In this document: positions 1-5,754 of the stretch, one piece after another | Numbering within the stretch: the stretch's first letter is position 1 | How the letters are laid out: each line of letters starts with the position of its first letter | From: CAYLOC01 sp964385195 | GTDB lineage: Bacteria > Actinomycetota > Actinomycetes > Propionibacteriales > Nocardioidaceae | Direction of reading: 5' to 3' | Length of the DNA: 8,135 nucleotides | Assembly: GCA_964385195.1 (NCBI GenBank) | Contig: CAYLOC010000154.1 | Coordinates: forward strand, 1-8,135 | The notes under the pieces: model-generated | Seen by the model: the letters and a program-made list of their open reading frames with translations, nothing else | Database searches by the model: none | What the model was told of the DNA's origin: nothing | Made by a program: the position numbers and the translations under genes

Positions 1-434
1 AGCTGGTCGGGGTCTGGCCGGAAGGGTTCAAGGGGATCGGGAAGCCGTTCTCCGAACGGTACCGGCTGCAGCGGTTCGGACGCGGCGGGTTCGTGGCGGC
101 AGCGCTGCGTACCGGTGTCCCGATCGTGCCGTGCTCGGTCGTCGGTGCGGAGGAGATCTACCCGCTGATCGCGAACATCCCCGCGCTCGCCCGGCTGCTC
201 GGGCTGCCCTACGTACCGATCACGCCGTTCTTCCCCTGGCTCGGCCCCCTCGGCATGGTGCCGCTTCCGTCGAAGTGGCTCATCGAGTTCGGCGAACCGG
301 TGCGCACCGACTCCTACCCCGCCGGCGCCGCCGACGACCCGATGCTCGTGTTCAACGTCAAGGACCAGGTTCGGGAAACAATCCAGCAGACGCTCTACGC
401 GCTGCTGATGCAGCGCCGGAGCGTGTTCGGCTGA
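1..434 (+). CDS. lysophospholipid acyltransferase family protein (PlsC-like), 3' part only
   Basis: The reading frame is open from the left edge (first full codon at 3) to TGA at 432-434, so the start and the HX4D catalytic motif lie outside the window; 143 residues are visible. The visible part begins with VWPEG, a variant of the FPEG motif of glycerolipid acyltransferases, followed by a GRGGF stretch, ALRTGVPIVPCSVVGAEEIYP and later a PLPSKW-x-IEFGEPV segment. These match, from memory, the actinobacterial family containing M. tuberculosis Rv0502. Members transfer an acyl chain to a lysophospholipid-type acceptor at the inner face of the membrane; the acceptor here is unknown. It faces the HAD phosphatase gene tail to tail. 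PlsC-like and HAD-IB domains are fused in some actinobacterial proteins, so a shared lipid role is possible. Family assignment is firm, substrate is not. Confidence 0.88.
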   Translation, partial: LVGVWPEGFKGIGKPFSERYRLQRFGRGGFVAAALRTGVPIVPCSVVGAEEIYPLIANIPALARLLGLPYVPITPFFPWLGPLGMVPLPSKWLIEFGEPVRTDSYPAGAADDPMLVFNVKDQVRETIQQTLYALLMQRRSVFG

Positions 435-550
435 GTGGTCGTGACCCCACGTTCGCCGGAGGTCCGGTGTGAGAAATCCTGTGGAGCCTGGGGCGGGAGA
501 GCTCAGGACTGCCCCTCGCTGCTGGCTCGCTCCGGGGTGGCTCGCGGCGT

Positions 551-607
551 CGTTCTGCGCGATCTGTACCAACTTTCGGGCCGGCCACCGCCACTTCGCG
601 CAGAACG
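551..607. repeat. 12-bp perfect inverted repeat with 33-base loop
   Basis: CGTTCTGCGCGA (551-562) is the exact reverse complement of TCGCGCAGAACG (596-607). The loop contains the self-complementary octamer GGCCGGCC at 579-586. The element starts 117 bases after the acyltransferase stop. No T-run follows on either strand, so if it terminates transcription it is of the U-tract-less kind common in actinobacteria. It could instead be a protein-binding site or the stem of an unannotated small RNA. The symmetry is seen directly; the function is inferred. Confidence 0.5.
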
Positions 608-689
608 CGTGCGGGAGGGGTCGGGGCTCACAGACCGGGTGGCGTTGATGTGGCTGCTGGAGTGATCTGCGTGCCCTTGGGAGTGATAT

Positions 690-736
690 GGCAGCAGATG
701 GTGGTGACATGGCCGTGGGGAGCCCCATCTGCTGCC
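690..736. repeat. 12-bp perfect inverted repeat with 23-base loop
   Basis: GGCAGCAGATGG (690-701) pairs exactly with CCATCTGCTGCC (725-736). A tight competing hairpin, TGGGG-AG-CCCCA (716-727), lies partly in its loop. Its right arm also shares bases 731-736 with the left arm of the neighbouring hairpin at 731-759, so the two large hairpins cannot form at the same time on one strand. It lies 42 bases beyond the phosphatase stop in the direction of that gene. Confidence 0.5.
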
Positions 737-759
737 GCAGCGGTCTCCGCGGCGGCAGC
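731..759 (-). terminator. GC-rich hairpin just past the HAD phosphatase gene, probable terminator
   Basis: The arms GCTGCCGC (731-738) and GCGGCAGC (752-759) pair perfectly. An inner GCGG/CCGC stem (740-743 with 747-750) stacks after a single A/G mismatch, leaving a 3-base loop. That is 12 pairs, nearly all G:C, beginning 18 bases downstream of the phosphatase stop (778-780, read on the minus strand). There is no U-tract. The position and strength favour a terminator for the minus-strand gene, but it would be almost equally stable in plus-strand transcripts and may act in both directions. Confidence 0.5.
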
Positions 760-777
760 CACGCCCGGCCTGCGGGG

Positions 778-1659
778 TCAGCGGCGGCGCCGCAGGGCCG
801 CGACCGCGGCTATCCCGCCGGTGACCGCGCCCGCCCCCGCAGCGGTCAGCAGACCCACCCGTGCCGCCTTCCGCCCGGTCCGGTAGTCCCGGACCGGCCA
901 GCCCCGCCGTTTCGCCTCCGCACGGAGTCGTGCGTCCGGGTTCACCGCGTGAGCGTGGCCGACGAGGTTCAGCAGGGGGAGATCGTTGGCGGAGTCGGAG
1001 TACGCCGAGCACCGGGCCAGGTCGAGTCCCTCCCGTTCGGCGAGGGCCCGTACCGCCGCTGCCTTGCTCTCCCCGTGCAGGATGTCTCCGGCCAGGCGAC
1101 CGTTGTAGACCCCGTTCTCGTGTTCGGCGACCGTCCCGAGAGCGCCGGTGAGCCCCAGCCGGTGTGCGATGATGCGCGCGATCTCCACCGGCGCCGCGGT
1201 CACCAGCCACACCCGCTGCCCGCTGTCGAGGTGGAGCTGGGCCAGTGCCCGGGTTCCGGGCCAGATACGGGTCGCCATCACCTCGTCGAAGATCTCTTCG
1301 CCCAGCGACTCCAGTTCTTCCACCCGGTGTCCGGCGATGAAGGACAACGCCGACTCCCGGGCCTTGTCGATCGCCTCGGGATCCTCCACACCCAACAGCC
1401 GGAACCGGGTCTGGTCCCAGGCGGCGCCGAGGATTGCCCGGGTGGTGAAGAACTTCCGCTGGTACAGGCCGCGTGCGATGTAGAAGATCGACGCGCCCTG
1501 CACGATCGTGTTGTCGACGTCGAAGAACGCAGCGGCGGTGGGGTCCTCCGGGGTCTCGATGGCCTGTTCGAGGCCGGCGGCCGCGGCGGAGGCCTGCCCG
1601 GCGAGCAGCGAGCGGGAGCGCAGCCTTGCGAGCCGCTCCGCCGAGGCGCCGGAAGTCAT
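778..1659 (-). CDS. HAD-IB family phosphatase (SerB1/CicA-like), probably membrane tail-anchored
   Basis: This 293-residue protein starts at ATG 1659-1657 and stops at 780-778. The haloacid dehalogenase motifs are all present: FFDVDNT with nucleophile Asp47 and acid Asp49, Thr154 in LVTAAP, Lys199 in GESKAA, and YSDSANDLP with Asp222 and Asp226 as Mg2+ ligands. It is therefore likely an active Mg2+-dependent phosphomonoesterase. Relatives are often labelled phosphoserine phosphatase (M. tuberculosis serB1), but substrate specificity is not shown by these motifs. Residues 268-289 form a Gly/Ala-rich hydrophobic segment followed by a run of Arg, which suggests a C-terminal membrane anchor. The start was chosen because family similarity begins shortly after it. 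A longer in-frame start at 1764 would add 35 proline-rich residues (see the 15-bp repeats). No clear Shine-Dalgarno precedes ATG 1659; the transcript may be leaderless. A lipid or glycerophosphate substrate is plausible next to the acyltransferase. Confidence 0.87.
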   Translation of the reverse strand: MTSGASAERLARLRSRSLLAGQASAAAAGLEQAIETPEDPTAAAFFDVDNTIVQGASIFYIARGLYQRKFFTTRAILGAAWDQTRFRLLGVEDPEAIDKARESALSFIAGHRVEELESLGEEIFDEVMATRIWPGTRALAQLHLDSGQRVWLVTAAPVEIARIIAHRLGLTGALGTVAEHENGVYNGRLAGDILHGESKAAAVRALAEREGLDLARCSAYSDSANDLPLLNLVGHAHAVNPDARLRAEAKRRGWPVRDYRTGRKAARVGLLTAAGAGAVTGGIAAVAALRRRR

Positions 1660-1665
1660 CTGCTC

Positions 1666-1671
1666 AGGGTA
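1666..1671 (-). promoter_or_regulatory. possible -10 box for a leaderless phosphatase transcript
   Basis: On the minus strand TACCCT, which fits the actinobacterial TANNNT -10 pattern, ends six bases before the proposed ATG at 1659. Transcription would then start at or next to the A of the start codon, giving a leaderless mRNA, a common arrangement in actinobacteria. The absence of a Shine-Dalgarno sequence supports this. No good -35 box is visible, and TANNNT hexamers occur by chance, so this is tentative. Confidence 0.3.
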
Positions 1672-1679
1672 CGGCGGAC

Positions 1680-1724
1680 GCAGGGCAGGTTGAGGCAGGG
1701 CAGGTTGTGGCAGGGCAGGTTGTG
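1680..1724. repeat. three tandem 15-bp direct repeats in a divergent intergenic region
   Basis: The unit GCAGGGCAGGTTGTG occurs at 1695-1709 and 1710-1724, and with one change (GAG instead of GTG at the end) at 1680-1694. The copies abut without spacers. They lie between the divergently oriented phosphatase and ligase genes, upstream of both. They could be binding sites in a shared control region. Alternatively, because 15 is a multiple of three, they would encode three in-frame pentapeptides of Leu-Pro-Gln-Pro-Ala type if the phosphatase began at ATG 1764-1762. Slipped-strand expansion is the likely origin. Confidence 0.85.
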
Positions 1725-1762
1725 GGGAGTGGCCGTTCGGGGGTTGTGACAGACTCCGAGAC

Positions 1763-3319
1763 ATGAAGGTGGAGATCCCGCCGGTCAACGTTGCCGAGCT
1801 GGTGGGCCGGGCCGCGGCCGGGCGTGGCGGGGAGACCGCACTGGTGGATGGTGACCGGCGGGTGACCTGGCGCGACCTGGACCGCGAGGTCAGCGAGACC
1901 GCAGGCGGGCTCGTTTCGCTGGGCCTGGTGGCCGGCCATCGGGTGGCCGTCGCGATGGCCAACAGCGTGGAGTTCGTCGTGACCTACCTCGCGGTCCTCC
2001 GTGCCGGGTTGGTCGCGGTCCCGTTCAGCACCGTGTCCCGCCCGCGGGAGGTGGCCCGGATGCTCGCCGACAGCGGCGCACGGGTCTGCTTCGCCGACGC
2101 GGAGACGATCGGAGTCATCCGCAGTGCGGTCGCTGAGCAACGCGCCGGCTCCTCGCCCCTGGTCGTCGTCCACGGGGTCGAGCCCGCGGAGGCGGAGGCC
2201 GGGTATGAGTCGGTGCGTTCCACGGACACTGAGCCGGCCTCTCCGTTGGACGCGGAGACGCTCGCGCTGCTGCTGTACACCTCCGGCACCAGCGGTCGTC
2301 CGCGTGCCGTCATGCACACGCACCGTGCGCTGCTGGCCAACATCGCGCAGGCGGCAGCGATCCGGCCGGCGCCGATGCAGCCCGACGACGTGGTGTTGGG
2401 GGTGGTACCGCTCAGCCACATCTACGGGCTCAACGCGATCCTGGGCCAGGTCCTGAACCACGGCAGCACGCTCGTCCTTGGCCACCGGTTCGACGCGGAG
2501 GAGACACTGCGGTTGGTCGAGGCCGAACGCGTTACCTTGTTACCGGTCGCCCCGCCCGTGGTCGTCGCCTGGGTCCGGAGCGGCGTGTCCGGGACCCGGT
2601 TCGCCTCGGTCCGCACGCTGCTCAGCGGTGCGGGTGCGGTGGACGCAGAGACCGCACGGGCCTTCGAGGAGAGCACGGGGGTGGCGGTCGAACAGGGCTA
2701 TGGGCTGACCGAGGCGGGTCCGGTCGTGACGATGACGATAGGGACTCCCCGCCACAAACCGGGATCGGCGGGCCGGGCCGTCCCTGGAGTGGACGTAACG
2801 GTGGTGGACAGCACCGGGTCCGTGGCCGAGCCCGGTGACCCGGGCGAGATCAGGGTCCGAGGGGAGAACCTCTTCAGCGGCTACTGGCCGGACGGAGACG
2901 GCGCCCCCGACGCCGATGGCTGGTTCGCGACCGGGGACGTGGGCTACGTCGACGAGGACGGCGACCTGTTCCTCATCGACCGGCTGCGCGAGGTGGTCTC
3001 CGTGTCCGGGTTCAGCGTCTATCCCTCGGAGATCGAGGACCTGGTCGCGGAGGTGGAGGGGGTCGTGGAATGTGCGGTGATCGGCGACCCGGACGGTGCA
3101 GCCGCGCAGACCGTGGTGGCCTACGTCGTGCCGGAGGAGGATCCGGCCGGGCACCACCTGCGGGAGCGGGTTCTTGCGCACTGCCAGGAGCGGCTGGCCC
3201 GGTTCAAGGTGCCGTCCCGGATCGAGATCGTGGCCGAGCTGCCGCATGCGGTCACCGGGAACGTGGCGCGAGGCAGGCTGCGCGCGGCCCAGCAGCGCCG
3301 CAGGATGGGGCTGTCATGA
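1763..3319 (+). CDS. AMP-forming acyl-CoA synthetase-like ligase lacking the usual A10 lysine
   Basis: This 518-residue protein belongs to the ANL adenylating superfamily, whose members activate a carboxylate as acyl-AMP and usually pass it to CoA. Visible motifs in order: the phosphate-binding loop YTSGTSGRPR (172-181), GYGLTEAGP (312-320), GEIRVRG (361-367), the ATGD aspartate (392), and the hinge region DRLREVVSVSG with VYPSEIE (406-425). The length is normal for the family. Three usually lysine positions differ: Arg181 in the P-loop, Arg409 in the hinge and, most strikingly, Asn500 in TGNVARG where the family has TGK. That lysine is required for efficient adenylation in studied enzymes, so activity may be altered or lost. 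The start lacks a good Shine-Dalgarno; no upstream in-frame alternative is obvious. The stop overlaps the glutaredoxin-like gene by 4 bases, implying co-translation. Leu260 is encoded by the rare codon TTA. The substrate is unknown. Confidence 0.88.
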   Translation: MKVEIPPVNVAELVGRAAAGRGGETALVDGDRRVTWRDLDREVSETAGGLVSLGLVAGHRVAVAMANSVEFVVTYLAVLRAGLVAVPFSTVSRPREVARMLADSGARVCFADAETIGVIRSAVAEQRAGSSPLVVVHGVEPAEAEAGYESVRSTDTEPASPLDAETLALLLYTSGTSGRPRAVMHTHRALLANIAQAAAIRPAPMQPDDVVLGVVPLSHIYGLNAILGQVLNHGSTLVLGHRFDAEETLRLVEAERVTLLPVAPPVVVAWVRSGVSGTRFASVRTLLSGAGAVDAETARAFEESTGVAVEQGYGLTEAGPVVTMTIGTPRHKPGSAGRAVPGVDVTVVDSTGSVAEPGDPGEIRVRGENLFSGYWPDGDGAPDADGWFATGDVGYVDEDGDLFLIDRLREVVSVSGFSVYPSEIEDLVAEVEGVVECAVIGDPDGAAAQTVVAYVVPEEDPAGHHLRERVLAHCQERLARFKVPSRIEIVAELPHAVTGNVARGRLRAAQQRRRMGLS

Positions 3320-3570
3320 GCCGGGTCCGGTTGCTGTCGAGGCCGGGCTGCCACCTCTGCGATGACGCCAGGGCGGTGATTGCCGCGGTCTGTGCCGAGA
3401 CGGGGGAGAGCTACGACGAGGTCGACATCACCCCCGACGCGGACCTCACGGCGCGGTACGGCGACCAGGTCCCGGTGACGTTCGTCGACGGGGTCCAACA
3501 CGACTTCTGGCACGTCGATGCAGACCGGCTCCGGGCCGCGCTTGCCCGCCCGGACGGGGCGGATCGGTAA
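3316..3570 (+). CDS. glutaredoxin-like thiol-disulfide protein
   Basis: This 84-residue protein has a thioredoxin fold signature: a short first strand RVRLLSRPG, the redox motif Cys12-His-Leu-Cys15, and the cis-proline segment QVPVTFVDG (Pro53). It resembles the small glutaredoxin-like family that includes, from memory, M. tuberculosis Rv0508, next to hemA. It is predicted to be cytosolic and to reduce disulfides or accept electrons from a thiol such as mycothiol; the actual partner is not visible. ATG 3316 overlaps the ligase stop (ATGA), with a G-rich stretch at 3307-3310 as a modest ribosome site, so it is probably translated with the ligase. The rex promoter begins about 50 bases past its TAA stop. 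HemA uses a catalytic cysteine, so a role in keeping pathway thiols reduced is possible but unproven. Confidence 0.85.
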   Translation: MSRVRLLSRPGCHLCDDARAVIAAVCAETGESYDEVDITPDADLTARYGDQVPVTFVDGVQHDFWHVDADRLRAALARPDGADR

Positions 3571-3622
3571 GAGAGGCTGCCAGTGCCGGGGGAGGGCTCT
3601 CGGTCCCGCGTGCCGGACGATT

Positions 3623-3640
3623 TTGTTCTCCCGTTCACAA
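3623..3640. promoter_or_regulatory. Rex operator-like site (ROP)
   Basis: TTGTTCTCCCGTTCACAA is 18 bp long, the length of known Rex operators. Its right half, CGTTCACAA, matches the TTGTGAACG-type consensus half-site; the left half keeps only TTGT. The site covers the proposed -35 box and most of the spacer of the promoter before rex, so bound Rex would block RNA polymerase. When NADH rises, Rex should release the site. Autoregulation of the rex-hemACD operon is established in Streptomyces coelicolor; its occurrence here is inferred from the site and gene order. Confidence 0.72.
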
Positions 3641-3651
3641 ACTCCTAGAGT
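3623..3651 (+). promoter_or_regulatory. sigma-70-type promoter for the rex-hemACD operon
   Basis: A -35-like TTGTTC (3623-3628) and a -10-like TAGAGT (3646-3651) are separated by exactly 17 bases. TAGAGT fits TANNNT. A transcription start near A3658 would leave a leader of about 61 bases before the GTG of rex. Each hexamer alone is imperfect, but the spacing and the overlap with the Rex operator support the assignment. The stretch 3571-3622 before it shows no strong terminator, so read-through from the ligase-glutaredoxin pair into rex is possible. Confidence 0.55.
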
Positions 3652-3709
3652 GGCGGTACGCACTGGTTTCAGGATCACCTCGAGGGTCGTGGTACTCCGG
3701 GCCGGTGCC

Positions 3710-3714
3710 AGGAG
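3710..3714 (+). promoter_or_regulatory. Shine-Dalgarno supporting the GTG start of rex
   Basis: AGGAG ends 4 bases before GTG 3719. The spacing is short but it is the best ribosome site in the leader. The other in-frame GTG codons are less suitable: the one at 3650 overlaps the -10 box and the one at 3689 has no well-placed purine tract. Confidence 0.5.
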
Positions 3715-3718
3715 CAAC

Positions 3719-4462
3719 GTGACCTCTCCCCGACACCGCAACGACGGCGCTTCGCGGAGCGGACGACCCGCCCGCAGCATTCCGGAGGCGACCGTGGCAC
3801 GTCTGCCCGTGTATCTGCGGGCGCTGACCGGGCTCGCCGAGCGGGACGTGGCCACGGTGAGCAGCGAACAGCTTGCCGGGACCGCCGGCGTCAACCCGGC
3901 GAAGCTGCGCAAGGACCTGTCCTACCTTGGCACCTACGGCACCCGCGGGGTGGGGTACGACGTGGACTACCTGCGGTACCAGATCGCACGCCAGATCGGC
4001 CTCACCCAGGACTGGTCCGTGGCGATCATCGGCGTCGGGAACCTCGGCCGGGCGCTCGCGCACTATGGCGGCTTCGCCTCCCGTGGCTTCTCCATCACCG
4101 CACTCGTCGACGACGACCCGGACCGGATCGGGGAGAAGGTCGGCGAGATCGAGGTCGCCGCGCTGGCTGACCTCGAGCAGGTCCTGGCCGAGAACCAGGT
4201 TTCGATCGGGGTCATCGCCACCCCGGCCAGCGGCGCCCAGGGAGTCTGCGACCGGCTGGTTGCCGCCGGTGTGAGCTCGATCCTGAACTTCGCTCCCACC
4301 GTCCTCACCGTCCCCGAGGGGGTCGCAGTACGCAAGGTCGACCTGTCGATCGAACTGCAGATCCTGGCCTATCACGAGCAGCGCAAGCACCTGCGGGATC
4401 GCGGCATGACCGCCCCGGAGGTGGCTGAGGCCGCCGCGGCCTTGGAGGCGGGTGCGCTGTGA
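3719..4462 (+). CDS. rex: redox-sensing transcriptional repressor Rex
   Basis: This 247-residue protein has the two Rex domains. Residues about 18-95 form the winged-helix DNA-binding domain, with IPEATVARLPVYLRAL and the recognition region NPAKLRKDLSYLG-TYGTRGVGYD (59-81). Residues about 98-230 form the Rossmann domain, with GVGNLG (105-110) as the NAD(H)-binding loop, then SIGVIATPA, LNFAPTVL and VRKVDLSIELQILAYHEQ. Rex binds operators when NADH is low and is released by NADH, so it acts as a cytosolic sensor of respiratory state. GTG 3719 is chosen over other in-frame codons because of the AGGAG before it and the promoter position; this leaves a basic N-terminal tail of about 20 residues similar to other actinobacterial Rex proteins. 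It heads the hem operon, overlapping hemA by 4 bases, and a matching operator lies in its own promoter. Confidence 0.95.
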   Translation: MTSPRHRNDGASRSGRPARSIPEATVARLPVYLRALTGLAERDVATVSSEQLAGTAGVNPAKLRKDLSYLGTYGTRGVGYDVDYLRYQIARQIGLTQDWSVAIIGVGNLGRALAHYGGFASRGFSITALVDDDPDRIGEKVGEIEVAALADLEQVLAENQVSIGVIATPASGAQGVCDRLVAAGVSSILNFAPTVLTVPEGVAVRKVDLSIELQILAYHEQRKHLRDRGMTAPEVAEAAAALEAGAL

Positions 4463-5754
4463 GCCTGCTGGTCGTCGGTGCCTCGCACCGGAGCGCCCCC
4501 CTGGGGCTGTTGGAGCGGCTGTCGATGGATGAGCCGGCCGCAGAGAAGCTGCGCAACACGCTGCTGCAGAGCCCGCACGTGAACGAGGTCCTCACCCTCG
4601 CCACCTGTAACCGGGTGGAGGTCTACGCCGACGTGGACCGGTTCCACGGCAGCGTGGAGGACATCAGCGGGTTGCTGGCCGAGCATGCCGACGCCGGTCC
4701 CGAAGAGCTCACCTCCTCGTTCTACGTCCACTTCGACACCGGCGCCGTCGCCCACCTCTTCGCCGTCGCGGCCGGGCTGGAGTCGATGGTCGTCGGCGAG
4801 ACCCAGGTGCTGGGCCAGGTACGCGAGGCACTGCGCCGCGCGCAAGAGCAGCAAAGCGTCGCCACCTCGTTGAATGCGTTGTTCCAGCAGGGGCTGCGGG
4901 TCGGGAAGCGGGTCCACGCCGAGACCGGGATCGACCGGGCCGGGCAGTCGGTGGTCTCGGTGGCACTGGACCGCGTCGCCGATGTCCTGGGCGGCTTGGC
5001 CGGGCTCAGGGTATGCATCGTCGGTGCCGGTGCGATGGCGTCGCTGGCCGCTGCCTCCCTCCGGCGGGCCGGAGTCGGGACGGTCGCGATCGCCTCGCGT
5101 ACCCGGGCACGCGCAGCACGGCTGGCGGAGCGCGTCGGCGGTGTCGATGCCGATCTCGACAGTCTGCCGTCGCTGCTGGCCGACTCCGACGCGTTGATCA
5201 GCTGCACCGGCGCGAACGGCGTCGTGATCGATACCGAGACCGTTCGTCGGGCCACGACCGGCCGCGACGCACGGCGTCCCCTGATGGTGGTGGACCTGGC
5301 GCTTCCGCACGATGTGGCGCCCGGCGTCGAGGAGTTGGACGGCGCCCGGCTGGTAGCGCTGTCCGACGTCGCTGTCACCGCCCACACGACCGACGTGGCC
5401 GACGAGGTCAAAGCGGCACAAGAGATCGTCGACGGCGAGGTCGCCGCGTTCGCCGCCGCTCGGGACGCGGCGCGGGTGACCCCGACGGTGGTCGCGTTGC
5501 GCAGCATGGCCACCGATGTGGTCAGCGCCGAACTGGAACGGCTGTGGAGCCGGGCCGGCGATCTCACCCCCGATCAGCGCGCGGAGATCGCCCAGACCGT
5601 CAACCGAGTGGCCGACAAGCTGTTACACGAGCCGACCGTACGGATGAAGCGGTTCGCCGGCCGGTCGCCGGAGTCGTCGTACGCCGACGCGCTGGCGGAA
5701 CTTTTCGCGCTGGACCCGTCCGCGGTGGCGGCGGTGACGAGGGAGGCACCATGA
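4459..5754 (+). CDS. hemA: glutamyl-tRNA reductase
   Basis: HemA reduces glutamyl-tRNA(Glu) with NADPH to glutamate-1-semialdehyde, the first committed step of the C5 route to haem and other tetrapyrroles. The 431-residue length is typical. The N-terminal catalytic domain has VVGASHRSAPL and the nucleophile Cys50 in LATCNRVEVY. GLESMVVGETQVLGQVR (106-122) is the family signature. The NADPH Rossmann domain carries GAGAMA (189-194). The C-terminal helical dimerisation domain includes LHEPTVRMK (389-397). The start is GTG 4459, overlapping the rex stop (GTGA), with GGAGG at 4444-4448 ten bases upstream; translational coupling to rex is likely. Regulation is expected through Rex. Leu389 uses the rare TTA codon, unusual for an essential gene in high-GC actinobacteria. 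The assignment is secure. Confidence 0.97.
   Translation: MSLLVVGASHRSAPLGLLERLSMDEPAAEKLRNTLLQSPHVNEVLTLATCNRVEVYADVDRFHGSVEDISGLLAEHADAGPEELTSSFYVHFDTGAVAHLFAVAAGLESMVVGETQVLGQVREALRRAQEQQSVATSLNALFQQGLRVGKRVHAETGIDRAGQSVVSVALDRVADVLGGLAGLRVCIVGAGAMASLAAASLRRAGVGTVAIASRTRARAARLAERVGGVDADLDSLPSLLADSDALISCTGANGVVIDTETVRRATTGRDARRPLMVVDLALPHDVAPGVEELDGARLVALSDVAVTAHTTDVADEVKAAQEIVDGEVAAFAAARDAARVTPTVVALRSMATDVVSAELERLWSRAGDLTPDQRAEIAQTVNRVADKLLHEPTVRMKRFAGRSPESSYADALAELFALDPSAVAAVTREAP

Larger units (their letters stand above)
435..777. other. convergent intergenic region, no convincing gene
   Basis: These 343 bases lie between the ends of the plus-strand acyltransferase gene and the minus-strand phosphatase gene. 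Short open frames cross it on both strands, but their translations are arginine-, proline- and glycine-rich with no recognisable motif and no good ribosome site, as expected by chance in high-GC DNA. What it does hold are inverted repeats at 551-607, 690-736 and 731-759, listed separately. It has no tRNA, no repeat array and no T-run of the classical intrinsic-terminator kind. The most likely role is transcription termination from both sides. Confidence 0.7.

Noticed and set aside
435..665. A 76-codon plus-strand open frame in the convergent gap
   Set aside because: It has no ribosome site or recognisable motif, it contains the inverted repeat at 551-607, and its composition looks like chance translation.
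1744..1761. TTGTGACAG before the ligase as a second Rex operator
   Set aside because: Only the left half (TTGTGA) matches; there is no TCACAA half at the required distance.
3546..3562. CCGCCC/GGGCGG stem with a 5-base loop as a terminator for the ligase-glutaredoxin pair
   Set aside because: The stem is only 6 bp, lies inside the coding sequence before the stop codon and has no U-tract, so it is probably a by-product of high GC content.
3518..3718. An upstream start for rex at ATG 3518
   Set aside because: The frame is open, but this start lies inside the glutaredoxin-like gene and upstream of the rex promoter and operator. The added 67 residues do not resemble Rex N-termini.
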